DNA of 64,000 nt from an uncultured Paracoccaceae bacterium (GTDB lineage: Bacteria > Pseudomonadota > Alphaproteobacteria > Rhodobacterales > Rhodobacteraceae): NCBI GenBank assembly GCA_947497065.1, contig CANMEQ010000003.1, positions 186,001-250,000 on the forward strand. Reading direction: 5' to 3'. Of the stretch, positions 36,807-44,701 are shown one piece after another. Under the pieces are notes generated by a model, which made no database searches, was not told where the DNA came from, and was given only the letters and a program-made list of their open reading frames with translations. Both the position numbers and the translations under genes were made by a program. Position 1 is the stretch's first letter. Every line of letters starts with the position of its first letter.

Positions 36807-36937
36807 AGGGGACAGCCCGCTGGATTTCCCTGCCAGCGTGGATGCCACCCCTTCTGCCGGAGGTGGCTGCTTTATCGGCATGTCCCTTGCTGATTGATCC
36901 CAAACGCTCAGGCCCGATCCGGCCTGGGCGTTTTTTC
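36807..36937 (+). ncRNA. Candidate structured small RNA with its own terminator
   Basis: The space after glnD folds by eye into a three-way junction. The closing stem pairs 36807-36814 with 36881-36888 and 36815-36817 with 36877-36879, bulging A36880. Hairpin 1 pairs CGCTGG (36818-36823) with CCAGCG (36833-36838). Hairpin 2 pairs GCCACC (36844-36849) with GGTGGC (36862-36867). A strong terminator hairpin follows at 36903-36936. There is no open frame of coding character. I do not recognise it as tmRNA, 6S, SRP RNA or RNase P RNA. It could alternatively be a structured 3' UTR of glnD. The 5' end is a guess. Confidence 0.5.
36902..36937 (+). terminator. Rho-independent terminator after glnD/candidate sRNA
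   Basis: AACGCTCAGGCC and GGCCTGGGCGTT form a twelve-pair stem with one T-G wobble, followed by TTTTTTC. Confidence 0.88.
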
Positions 36938-37019
36938 ATCTGTTGGAGCCTGCACAACAGCCTGCTAGGCTGGCCGCTATAAAAGGTGTCGCAAAGACAC
37001 AAACCTGAGCAGTTCAACC

Positions 37020-38087
37020 GTGAGATATCTCGACCTCACCCTTCGTGCGGCGCTTGCGCTGTTGCCCTTCGCCTTGACCCTCGCGTCAGCGGGATGGTTT
37101 TTGCTGCAATCGCCCTTTGCCACCCCTGTCATCGCGCGCAGCACAGACCAGATCGAGGCGGCCCTGACCCGCGCCATGGCCCGCGAGGTGACGCTGGCCT
37201 GGATTTTGCCGCGTCTGCAGGAGGCGGTGTTGCTTGAAGATTTAGACAGGCTGGACCTGCTGTTGGGGCTGGCCAATGATCATGGCATCCTGTTGCCGCG
37301 CCCGATGGTCGAGGACATCGCAGCCCTGAACGCACGGGTGTCAGGGTGGCTGGCGCGCACAACGGCCTGCGGGGCTTGCGCGATCGACATCACGGCCTGT
37401 GAAACGGTAGCCCAGATCGGTGTCTGCGCCGTGCCGTTTGAGCTGACCCCTGCGGGGGATTTGAATGCGATCCGCCGTGCGGGGCAGGATTATCTGTCAG
37501 GCGTCGCGGTGGACCGTTTGGATTTGGGGTTGGCGATTGTGGGGTTGGGCGCGACGGGCGCGGTTTTGGCCACGGGCGGGACGAGTTATTCGGTGAAAGC
37601 CGGAACATCGCTTTTGCGGGCGGCGCGCAGTTTGGGCACATTGACGCCGGCCTTCGCGACACAGTTGCGGGCGCTGGTCGGCGATGCGGTCCGCTGGGAT
37701 CGCGTGGGCGATTTGGTGCGCGGGCGCCTGGGGCCGCAGGCGGTGGTGAACAGCGCGCAGGTGGCGGAACTGGCAGATTTGGGTGCCGATTTGCAACGCA
37801 TTGCCCAGCACACATCGCTGGCGGAAACGGTGACATTGTTGCGCCATGTGGACAGCGCGGAAGATGCGGCGCGGCTGGCCCGCGTGACCGAAAGCATGGG
37901 GCCCCGCAGCCGTGGCGCATTTGAGGTTTTGGGCCCATCGCGGGTGTTGCGGGCCACGACGCGGATCAGTTCGCTGGCGATTGGGGCGGCCCTGTCGATG
38001 TATTTGGTGGCCCTGCAGGTCCTGGTGTTCATCACCCAACAGGGTGCCCTTGCGGGCCTGCGATGGGGCGCGCGGCGGCTGGTGTGA
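37020..38087 (+). CDS. Membrane-anchored protein of unknown function
   Basis: 355 residues from a GTG at 37020; no ATG is usable upstream. Hydrophobic segments lie at about residues 8-29 and 165-185, with a third near 318-342. Between the first two is a large exported or cytoplasmic region with a cysteine cluster (CGACAIDITACETVAQIGVC, four cysteines within 20 residues) that could form disulfides if periplasmic. The region after 200 is helical and polar (VDSAEDAARLARVTESMG). I do not recognise a family. It starts 83 bases after the glnD terminator, so it has its own promoter, and ends 63 bases before the usp gene. Confidence 0.75.
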   Translation: MRYLDLTLRAALALLPFALTLASAGWFLLQSPFATPVIARSTDQIEAALTRAMAREVTLAWILPRLQEAVLLEDLDRLDLLLGLANDHGILLPRPMVEDIAALNARVSGWLARTTACGACAIDITACETVAQIGVCAVPFELTPAGDLNAIRRAGQDYLSGVAVDRLDLGLAIVGLGATGAVLATGGTSYSVKAGTSLLRAARSLGTLTPAFATQLRALVGDAVRWDRVGDLVRGRLGPQAVVNSAQVAELADLGADLQRIAQHTSLAETVTLLRHVDSAEDAARLARVTESMGPRSRGAFEVLGPSRVLRATTRISSLAIGAALSMYLVALQVLVFITQQGALAGLRWGARRLV

Positions 38088-38150
38088 CAGTTACCCATTG
38101 CGCGGCGCGCCCGCCTCGGCCACAATTAGGCCTGCTTGAGGGAGACAGAC

Positions 38151-38606
38151 ATGCGCAAGTTCCTGGTGATTTTGGATGAAAGTCGTGAATGTCTAAACGC
38201 GATGCGGTTTGCCGCGATGCGTGCGGCCAATACCGGTGGCGGGGTCGCGGTTTTGTCGATCATCCCGCCTGATGAATTCAACCACTGGATTGGCGTCGCG
38301 GATATCATGCGCGCCGAGGCCCGTGAGCGGATTGAAGTGCATTTCGAAGTGTTTGCCAAATGGATGCGCGACAAACAGGGCGTTGACCCTGAATTGGTGA
38401 TCCGCGAGGGCGTGCCAGTGAACGAGATTCTAAAACATATCGAAGATGACCCTGATGTGGGCGTTTTGGTGTTGGGCGCAGGCACGGACAAAAAGGGCCC
38501 CGGCCCGTTGGTGACGCAGATGACAAAATCGGCGGGCACGCTGCCTATTCCGATGACCATTGTGCCCGGCGATATTTCCAAAGAGCGGTTGGAAGCGATC
38601 ACCTGA
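38151..38606 (+). CDS. Universal stress protein family
   Basis: 151 residues of the UspA fold: KFLVILDESRECLNAMRFAA at the N-terminus and VLGAGTDKKGPGPLVTQMTK near residue 110, where the family has its G-2x-G-9x-G(S/T) ATP loop; here the pattern is altered, so ATP binding is uncertain. The ATG at 38151 with GAGGGAG eight bases ahead is preferred to a TTG at 38136. Confidence 0.88.
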   Translation: MRKFLVILDESRECLNAMRFAAMRAANTGGGVAVLSIIPPDEFNHWIGVADIMRAEARERIEVHFEVFAKWMRDKQGVDPELVIREGVPVNEILKHIEDDPDVGVLVLGAGTDKKGPGPLVTQMTKSAGTLPIPMTIVPGDISKERLEAIT

Positions 38607-38627
38607 GCGGTGGTGACGCCCGCCTAA

Positions 38628-38652
38628 TTTAGAATCATTCCAAACCTTGACT
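38628..38652 (+). promoter_or_regulatory. Irr-type iron control element and -35 box before nfuA
   Basis: TTTAGAATCATTCCAAA (38628-38644) is a near-perfect palindrome matching the alphaproteobacterial ICE/Irr consensus TTTAGAA-N3-TTCTAAA with one change. It abuts TTGACT (38647-38652), a probable -35 with CATATG 17 bases later. Binding there would interfere with nfuA transcription. Confidence 0.6.
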
Positions 38653-38702
38653 TTGCGGGGCCGCACCCGCATATGTAAAGCCTGACAAAAAAGGTTGCTG
38701 CC

Positions 38703-39263
38703 ATGTTCATTCAGACCGAATCCACTCCGAACCCTGCGACGTTGAAATTCCTGCCGGGTCAAAGCGTGCTTGAAATGGGCACGGCCGATTTCCCGTCCGC
38801 AGAAGCTGCGGCGAAAAGCCCGCTGGCGAGCCGCATTTTCGCGGTCGAAGGCGTGACAGGCGTGTTCTTCGGGATCGACTTTGTGACTGTGACAAAGGCG
38901 GATGCCGTAGAATGGGACCATATCAAACCCGCGATTTTGGGCGCGATCATGGAGCATTACCAATCCGGCGCACCGGTGCTGGAAGGGGAACAAGCGGCAT
39001 CAGGCCACGCTGAGCACACCGGCGAAGACGGCGAGATTGTGGACCAGATCAAAGAGCTGCTGGACACGCGCGTGCGGCCTGCGGTTGCCCAAGATGGCGG
39101 CGATATCACGTTCCATGGGTTTGATCGCGGTGTGGTCTACCTGCACATGCAGGGCGCTTGCGCGGGCTGTCCTTCGTCGACATTGACGTTGAAGATGGGC
39201 ATCGAAAACCTGCTGCGCCACTACATTCCAGAGGTGGTCGAGGTGCGCCCCGTTGCCGCCTAA
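38703..39263 (+). CDS. nfuA: Nfu-type iron-sulfur cluster carrier
   Basis: 186 residues. The N-terminal Nfu_N domain (FIQTESTPNPATLKFLPG...ASRIFAVEGVTGVFFG) is followed by the C-terminal NifU-like domain with VRPAVAQDGGDITF and the cluster-binding CAGCPSST near residue 152. It delivers Fe-S clusters to client proteins; sdhB and xdhA in this window are plausible clients. An Irr-type box overlaps the likely promoter. The tsaB start lies within its last codons. Confidence 0.95.
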   Translation: MFIQTESTPNPATLKFLPGQSVLEMGTADFPSAEAAAKSPLASRIFAVEGVTGVFFGIDFVTVTKADAVEWDHIKPAILGAIMEHYQSGAPVLEGEQAASGHAEHTGEDGEIVDQIKELLDTRVRPAVAQDGGDITFHGFDRGVVYLHMQGACAGCPSSTLTLKMGIENLLRHYIPEVVEVRPVAA

Positions 39264-39840
39264 CGACACGGTTCTTGTTTTTGATACAACGGCGGCGCAT
39301 TGCGCCGCCGCTTTGCGTTTGAACGGCGAAACCCATGTGCGCGTCGAAGAGATGGCGCGCGGGCAAGCCGAACGGTTGATGGTTTTGCTTGAGGAACTGT
39401 TGGCCCAGCATGGCACAGATTGGTCCGATCTGGACGCGCTTGGTGTGGGCGTGGGCCCAGGGAATTTCACGGGCATCCGTATTTCTGTGTCCGCCGCGCG
39501 CGGTTTGGCGTTGGGGTTGGGCGTGCCTGCGGTGGGCGTTTCCCTGTTCGATACGACCCGCCATTTGGGGCGATTGGCTCAAACAGCCGTGCCCGCCCCG
39601 CGCGATCAGCTTTATGTGTTTGACCCTGACACGATGACCGCACCGATTTTGACGGCTGTAGAAAACGTCACATCGGATCATGAGATGTCGACCGATTTCA
39701 CCGCCCAAGACCACATGTTGGCGATGGCACAGATCACGGCGGAGCGTGCAGACGCGGACACCCCTGCCCCCAAACCGCTCTACGTCAAAGCGCCAGATGC
39801 GGCCCCCTCACGGGAGCAGCCGCCCGTTATTTTGCCATGA
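39253..39840 (+). CDS. tsaB: tRNA threonylcarbamoyladenosine biosynthesis protein TsaB
   Basis: 195 residues of the ASKHA-fold partner of TsaD in t6A37 formation. The N-terminal VLVFDTTAAHCAAAL and the conserved GVGVGPGNFTGIRISVSAARG are diagnostic. The only family-consistent start is TTG at 39253, overlapping the nfuA stop by eleven bases; the lack of ATG suggests coupling to nfuA. It overlaps rimI by four bases. Confidence 0.93.
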   Translation: MPPNDTVLVFDTTAAHCAAALRLNGETHVRVEEMARGQAERLMVLLEELLAQHGTDWSDLDALGVGVGPGNFTGIRISVSAARGLALGLGVPAVGVSLFDTTRHLGRLAQTAVPAPRDQLYVFDPDTMTAPILTAVENVTSDHEMSTDFTAQDHMLAMAQITAERADADTPAPKPLYVKAPDAAPSREQPPVILP

Positions 39841-40250
39841 TGCAACCAGAAGCATTGGCCGCCACCCACGGCGCGGCCTTTGGTGATGCGGGCTGGTCTG
39901 CCTCGGATTTTGCGGCCTACCTCGACGCGCCAACGACACTGATCACCGGCACGCAAACCTGTTTTGCCGTGTTTCGCGTGATCGGGCCAGAGGCCGAAAT
40001 TCTAACCTTGGCCACACATCCCGATGCCCAAGGTCAGGGGTGCGCGACGGCCATGTTAAAATCAGCGATGCAGGAGTTGGCGCAGCGCGGTGTGAGCGAG
40101 ATTTTTCTGGATGTGGCAGACACAAACACCGCCGCACTGGCGCTGTATCAACGTGCGGGGTTCGTCGCGTTTTCGCAACGTGCCCAATATTACGCCACTG
40201 GGGCGTCCGCAATTTGCATGAAAGCTGAACTTTCCGTGACGTTTTATTGA
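39837..40250 (+). CDS. rimI: Ribosomal-protein-alanine N-acetyltransferase-like GNAT enzyme
   Basis: 137 residues with the GNAT acetyl-CoA loop: ILTLATHPDAQGQGCATAML, then IFLDVADTNTAALALYQRAGF. The tsaB-rimI pairing is common in bacteria, which supports RimI over other GNATs. Its stop codon is embedded in the palindrome at 40247-40262. Confidence 0.88.
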   Translation: MMQPEALAATHGAAFGDAGWSASDFAAYLDAPTTLITGTQTCFAVFRVIGPEAEILTLATHPDAQGQGCATAMLKSAMQELAQRGVSEIFLDVADTNTAALALYQRAGFVAFSQRAQYYATGASAICMKAELSVTFY

Positions 40251-40262
40251 CCAACTGGTCAA
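40247..40262. promoter_or_regulatory. Palindromic operator candidate before transporter B
   Basis: TTGACCAACTGGTCAA is a perfect inverted repeat (seven-base arms, two-base spacer). It covers the rimI stop and lies 155 bases upstream of the binding-protein gene. Between them TTGATC (40291) and CTAATT 18 bases later could be the promoter. The arm TGGTCAA resembles GntR/FadR-type half-sites; no regulator is identified. Confidence 0.45.
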
Positions 40263-40417
40263 AAAGTATGCACTCGTCAATAAGAATCGGTTGATCTTCC
40301 TTGCGCAGCGTTGCCTAATTTGCACATGATTGGTTTTTCGCGCAGCTGTTCTCTGCGCGGCAGCCCGAAAGGACGATACCAAAAACGTCCTCTAACAAGA
40401 ACCTGGGAGATCTCTTT

Positions 40418-41416
40418 ATGAGCCTTATCAAAACACTTCTCGGCGCATCCACAGCGCTGGCCCTGACAGCCGGTGCTGCCATGGCTGACGGCCCTGCGAT
40501 CATTTACGATCTGGGCGGTAAGTTCGACAAATCGTTCAACGAATCTGCGTTCAACGGCGCGCAGCGTTGGGCTGAAGAAAACGGCGCCGAGTTCGCCGAG
40601 TTCGAAATCACAGCTGACGCACAGCGCGAGCAGGCGATCCGCCGTTTCGCCGAAGATGGCAACAGCCCGATCGTTATGGCGGGTTTCTCTTGGGCAACCG
40701 CACTGGGCACAGCCGCGCCTGATTACCCAGATACAAAATTCGTCATCGTTGACATGGTCGTCGATGCGCCAAACGTGCGCTCTATCGTGTTCAACGAGCA
40801 CGAAGGCTCCTACCTCGTTGGTATGATGGCCGCGCAAGCCTCTGAAACAGACACTGTTTCTTTCGTTGGCGGCATGGACATCCCACTGATCCGTCGTTTC
40901 GCATGTGGCTTTGCCCAAGGCGCAATGGCTGTGAGCGAAGATGCAACTGTCATCGCGAACATGACCGGCACAACACCTTCCGCGTGGAATGACCCAGTAA
41001 AAGGCTCCGAGCTGACATTGAGCCAGATTTCCCAAGGTTCTGACGTTGTCTTCGCAGCGGCGGGCGGCACTGGTATCGGTGTTCTGCAAACAGCAGCCGA
41101 CGAAGGCATCTTGTCTATCGGTGTTGACGCCAACCAGAACTACCTGCACCCAGGTTCTGTTCTGACATCCATGCTGAAGCGCGTTGATAACGCCGTTTAC
41201 GAAAGCTTCGCCGCTGGTGTTGATGTTGAGCCTGGTTTCAACGTCATGGGTATTTCCAACGGTGGCGTGGGCTACGCACTGGACGAATACAACGCCGAGC
41301 TGGTCTCTGACGAGATGAAAGCCGCTGTGGATGCCGCTGCTGAAGCGATCACAGCCGGTGAGCTGGTTGTACACGACTACATGTCTGACGAGAGCTGCCC
41401 TGTTCTTGAATTCTAA
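40418..41416 (+). CDS. BMP/PnrA-family periplasmic substrate-binding protein (system B)
   Basis: 332 residues. A Sec signal peptide (MSLIKTLLGASTALALTAGAAMA) is followed by the BMP-family opening IIYDLGGKFDKSFNESAFNG. Other family motifs are IVFNEHEGSYLVGMMAA and FVGGMDIPLIRRFACGF. There is no lipobox, so it should be free in the periplasm. It is shorter and more divergent from the system A receptor than expected for a recent duplicate, so the two transporters may differ in preference. The gene is followed by a terminator before the rest of its operon. Confidence 0.93.
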   Translation: MSLIKTLLGASTALALTAGAAMADGPAIIYDLGGKFDKSFNESAFNGAQRWAEENGAEFAEFEITADAQREQAIRRFAEDGNSPIVMAGFSWATALGTAAPDYPDTKFVIVDMVVDAPNVRSIVFNEHEGSYLVGMMAAQASETDTVSFVGGMDIPLIRRFACGFAQGAMAVSEDATVIANMTGTTPSAWNDPVKGSELTLSQISQGSDVVFAAAGGTGIGVLQTAADEGILSIGVDANQNYLHPGSVLTSMLKRVDNAVYESFAAGVDVEPGFNVMGISNGGVGYALDEYNAELVSDEMKAAVDAAAEAITAGELVVHDYMSDESCPVLEF

Positions 41417-41437
41417 GACAGGTTTGTGACACAGACT

Positions 41438-41470
41438 GAGGCCGCGCTGATCTATTCGGTGCGGCCTTTT
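41438..41470 (+). terminator. Terminator/attenuator between binding protein B and its transporter genes
   Basis: GAGGCCGC pairs with GCGGCCTT around a 15-base loop and is followed by TTTT. It probably gives more receptor than membrane-complex mRNA. Confidence 0.75.
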
Positions 41471-41569
41471 CAATCACCCCGATGGGACGGGGATACGGGG
41501 GCAAAGCATGATCAGCGCAGGGGCTGTTTTCATCACATTTGAACAGGCGACGGGCCGGATGGGCGCGCG

Positions 41570-41983
41570 ATGCCTGTGATCCGCAAGGCTGGACTGTTAG
41601 CAGGGATGGCTGCGGGATGTGCAGCTGCGTTTTGCGCAAGTGCCGCGCTGGCCCATGGCGAAGGTCTGCATTCCGGTGCGCGCTGGACCTGCGCGTTGCA
41701 ACGGCCACTGGGCGCACAATCCAGCGGCGCGGTTCGGATTACGCTGCTCGACGAAGACGGATTAGATGCGCCCAGCGTGGTCATTTCATTTCCATCTGCC
41801 CCGGATCAAACCTATATTCTGCGGGCGAACTGGGATGGCGGCATGTCATTCGGCCAGCCACAAAATGGCGGCGCCGAGTTTACGTTGATCCAGAACCCCT
41901 ACCAGCCAACAGATTACACCATGACGATCTGGACACCCGCGACCGATGAAACCCAAACACTTGCCATTTGCAGGGAGACCTAA
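41570..41983 (+). CDS. Small secreted protein of unknown function in transporter B operon
   Basis: 137 residues. The N-terminus has a Sec signal peptide (about residues 1-28, LLAGMAAGCAAAFCASAALA). The mature domain is beta-rich, with two cysteines (WTCALQ and LAICRET) that could form one disulfide. It ends on the base before the ATG of the transporter ATPase (TAAATG at 41981-41986), so it is certainly in the same transcript. I recognise no family. A periplasmic accessory role with transporter B is suggested by position only. Confidence 0.75.
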   Translation: MPVIRKAGLLAGMAAGCAAAFCASAALAHGEGLHSGARWTCALQRPLGAQSSGAVRITLLDEDGLDAPSVVISFPSAPDQTYILRANWDGGMSFGQPQNGGAEFTLIQNPYQPTDYTMTIWTPATDETQTLAICRET

Positions 41984-43588
41984 ATGACCACCACAGCCCC
42001 CGCGATTGAGCTAAAAGGGATTTCCAAAGCGTTCGGGCCCGTTCAGGCCAACAAAGATATTTCCATCCGCGTGATGCCCGGCACGGTGCACGGCATCATT
42101 GGCGAGAACGGTGCTGGGAAATCGACGCTGATGTCGATCCTTTACGGGTTCTATAAGGCCGACGCTGGCGAGATTTTCATCCACGGCCAGAAAACTGAAA
42201 TTCCTGACAGCCAAGCCGCGATTGCCGCGGGTATTGGCATGGTGTTCCAGCACTTCAAACTGGTGCAGAACTTCAGCGTTTTGGAAAACGTGGTGCTGGG
42301 GGCGGAAGACGGCGCGATGTTGCGCCCGTCGCTGGCCAAGGCGCGCGAGCAGTTGAAAACGCTGGCCGAAGAATACGAATTGCACGTCGATCCGGATGCG
42401 ATCATCGAAGACATCGGTGTGGGCATGCAGCAACGTGTGGAAATTCTAAAGGCGCTGTACCGGCAGGCCGATATTTTGATTCTGGACGAGCCGACAGGTG
42501 TTTTGACCCCTGCCGAGGCCGACCAGCTGTTCCGCATTTTGGGCCGCCTGAAGGATGAAGGAAAGACGATCATTCTGATCACGCACAAGCTGCGTGAAAT
42601 TATGGACATCACCGATACTGTTTCTGTGATGCGCCGTGGGGAAATGACCTCGACCGTGAAAACATCCGACACATCGCCTGCCGATCTGGCCGAACGGATG
42701 GTGGGGCGCAAAGTGCTGCTGCGGGTCGATAAACAGCCCGCGCAACCCAAAGAGACCATTCTGGACGTCAAAGGGTTGAACGTCACCGATGAGGCGGGCG
42801 TGCACCGGTTGAAAGACGTGTCGTTCAACATCAAGGCCGGTGAAATTTTGGGGATCGCGGGGGTGTCCGGCAACGGGCAATCGGAACTGTTGGAGGTTCT
42901 TGGCGGCTACACCAAAGCTAACGGCGAGATTTTGATGAATGGCGCGCCGATTGATTTGACCGGTGCCACATCGGACGGCCAAAGCCGCCGCGCGCGCGGC
43001 ATCGCCCATGTGCCCGAAGATCGCCACCACGAGGGGCTGATCCTTGAATTTTCCGCATGGGAAAACACGGCGTTCGGCTATCACCATGACCCGAAATACC
43101 AGCGCAGCAACATCTTGATGGACAATGCCGCCATTCTGCAAGATGCCCAGGAAAAGATGGACCGTTTCGACGTGCGACCGCCCAATCCGCAACTGGCGGC
43201 CAAGAATTTCTCGGGCGGGAACCAGCAAAAAATCGTCGTCGCGCGCGAGATTGAACGTGACCCGGACCTGTTGTTGGTGGGCCAGCCCACACGGGGCGTC
43301 GATATTGGGGCCATTGAATTTATTCACCAGCAAATCGTGGCCTTGCGCGACAAGGGCAAGGCGATTTTGCTGGTCTCGGTCGAGCTGGACGAAATCATGG
43401 GCCTGTCCGACAGGATCGCCGTGATGTTTGACGGCCAGATCATGGGCGAACGCCTGCCCGCCGAGACAGATGAAAAAGAATTGGGGCTGCTGATGGCCGG
43501 TGTCACCGACACGGACAAGCCGCATACCATTGAAGAAATTGAACAAAACCTCGCCCATGCGGGCGCAGGCGCGACCAAGGAGGTCTGA
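41984..43588 (+). CDS. BMP-type nucleoside ABC transporter, ATP-binding protein (system B)
   Basis: 534 residues, duplicated ATPase. The first half has GENGAGKSTLMSILYG, the shortened signature IGVGMQQRVEI and Walker B LILDEPTGVLT. The second half has degenerate GVSGNGQSELLEVLGG, FSGGNQQKIVVARE and LLVGQPTRGVDIGA. It is similar in plan to the system A ATPase but clearly a separate lineage. It is followed after three bases by permease 1. Confidence 0.93.
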   Translation: MTTTAPAIELKGISKAFGPVQANKDISIRVMPGTVHGIIGENGAGKSTLMSILYGFYKADAGEIFIHGQKTEIPDSQAAIAAGIGMVFQHFKLVQNFSVLENVVLGAEDGAMLRPSLAKAREQLKTLAEEYELHVDPDAIIEDIGVGMQQRVEILKALYRQADILILDEPTGVLTPAEADQLFRILGRLKDEGKTIILITHKLREIMDITDTVSVMRRGEMTSTVKTSDTSPADLAERMVGRKVLLRVDKQPAQPKETILDVKGLNVTDEAGVHRLKDVSFNIKAGEILGIAGVSGNGQSELLEVLGGYTKANGEILMNGAPIDLTGATSDGQSRRARGIAHVPEDRHHEGLILEFSAWENTAFGYHHDPKYQRSNILMDNAAILQDAQEKMDRFDVRPPNPQLAAKNFSGGNQQKIVVAREIERDPDLLLVGQPTRGVDIGAIEFIHQQIVALRDKGKAILLVSVELDEIMGLSDRIAVMFDGQIMGERLPAETDEKELGLLMAGVTDTDKPHTIEEIEQNLAHAGAGATKEV

Positions 43589-43591
43589 GGG

Positions 43592-44698
43592 ATGGATAAG
43601 ATGCCAAAGTGGGCGGATGTCGTCCTTGTGCCAGTGGTGTCACTGCTGCTGGCGGCGATTATTTCGGTGATCGTGTTTGTGGCCGTGGGGCAGAACCCGT
43701 GGGAGGCGTTAAAGCTGATGGCCTATGGCGCGGTCGGCACCTCTGATTTTCTGGGCTACACCTTGTTTTACGCCACCAATTTTATCTTCACCGGCTTGGC
43801 CGTGGCGGTGGCATTTCATGCGTCGCTGTTCAACATCGGCGGCGAAGGTCAGGTGCTGTTGGGCGGCCTGGGTGCGGCGATCGTGTGTCTGTTCGTCCCT
43901 TGGCCCCATTGGACCTTGGCGCTGATCGGCGGCGGTTTGGCTGCGGCAGTTTTCGGGGCGCTTTGGGTGGTTATTCCGGCCTATTTGCAAGCGAGACGGG
44001 GCAGTCACATCGTGATCACCACGATCATGTTCAACTTCATGGCCTCCGGCCTGCTGGTCTACATGCTGTCCGATGCGCTGCGCCCCGAGGGCCAGATGCA
44101 GACGGCAACGGCGATCTTTCCAGACCGCACGCACCTGCCCTCTTTGAATGATGTGGCGGGCCTGTTCGGGTCTGATTTGTTCGGGCGTTCGCCTGTGAAT
44201 GTGTCTATTTTCATTGCGCTCGCGGCCTGTGTGGGCGTGTGGCTGCTGATTTGGCACACGCGGTTGGGCTACCAAATTCGCGCCTTTGGCCAATCTGAAA
44301 GTGCCGCGAAATACGCAGGGATCTCAGCGGTGAACATAACCATGATTGCCCTGCTGATTTCGGGTGGTTTGGCGGGCATGATGGCCGTGAACAACACCAT
44401 GGGCATCAACACGCCGCAGTTGGTGGACAACGCCGCCGGTGGTGCCGGATTTATCGGTATCGCGGTGGCCTTGATGGGGCGCAATCACCCTGTTGGGATC
44501 ATCATCGCGGCGCTGCTGTTTGGCGCGCTCTACCAAGGGGGGGCCGAGCTTTCGGCCGCCACATCCATTCCGGTGCAAATCGTCGTCGTGATCCAAGCCT
44601 TGGTGATCATGTTCACCGGCGCGCTGGATCAAATGGTGCGCAGCCCCATTGAGAAAATGTTCATGCGCCGCAGTCGCGCAGCAGCGGCGGGGGAATAA
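43592..44698 (+). CDS. BMP-type nucleoside ABC transporter permease 1 (system B)
   Basis: 368 residues, BPD_transp_2 family, about nine membrane helices. The landmark AFHASLFNIGGEGQVLLGGL lies near residue 74, and the ATPase-contact loop LGYQIRAFGQSESAAKYAGI near residue 226. The length and the following GAGF(I)GIAVALMGRNHPVG stretch match permease 1 of nucleoside systems. GGAGGTCTGAGGG directly upstream is its ribosome-binding site. Confidence 0.92.
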   Translation: MDKMPKWADVVLVPVVSLLLAAIISVIVFVAVGQNPWEALKLMAYGAVGTSDFLGYTLFYATNFIFTGLAVAVAFHASLFNIGGEGQVLLGGLGAAIVCLFVPWPHWTLALIGGGLAAAVFGALWVVIPAYLQARRGSHIVITTIMFNFMASGLLVYMLSDALRPEGQMQTATAIFPDRTHLPSLNDVAGLFGSDLFGRSPVNVSIFIALAACVGVWLLIWHTRLGYQIRAFGQSESAAKYAGISAVNITMIALLISGGLAGMMAVNNTMGINTPQLVDNAAGGAGFIGIAVALMGRNHPVGIIIAALLFGALYQGGAELSAATSIPVQIVVVIQALVIMFTGALDQMVRSPIEKMFMRRSRAAAAGE

Positions 44699-44701
44699 GC
44701 C

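Noticed and set aside
41508-41579. A 23-codon ORF (MISAGAVFITFEQATGRMGA...) overlapping the start of the secreted protein in operon B
   Set aside because: Only a moderate purine-rich stretch precedes it, it lies just after the terminator, and nothing besides the overlap supports translation.
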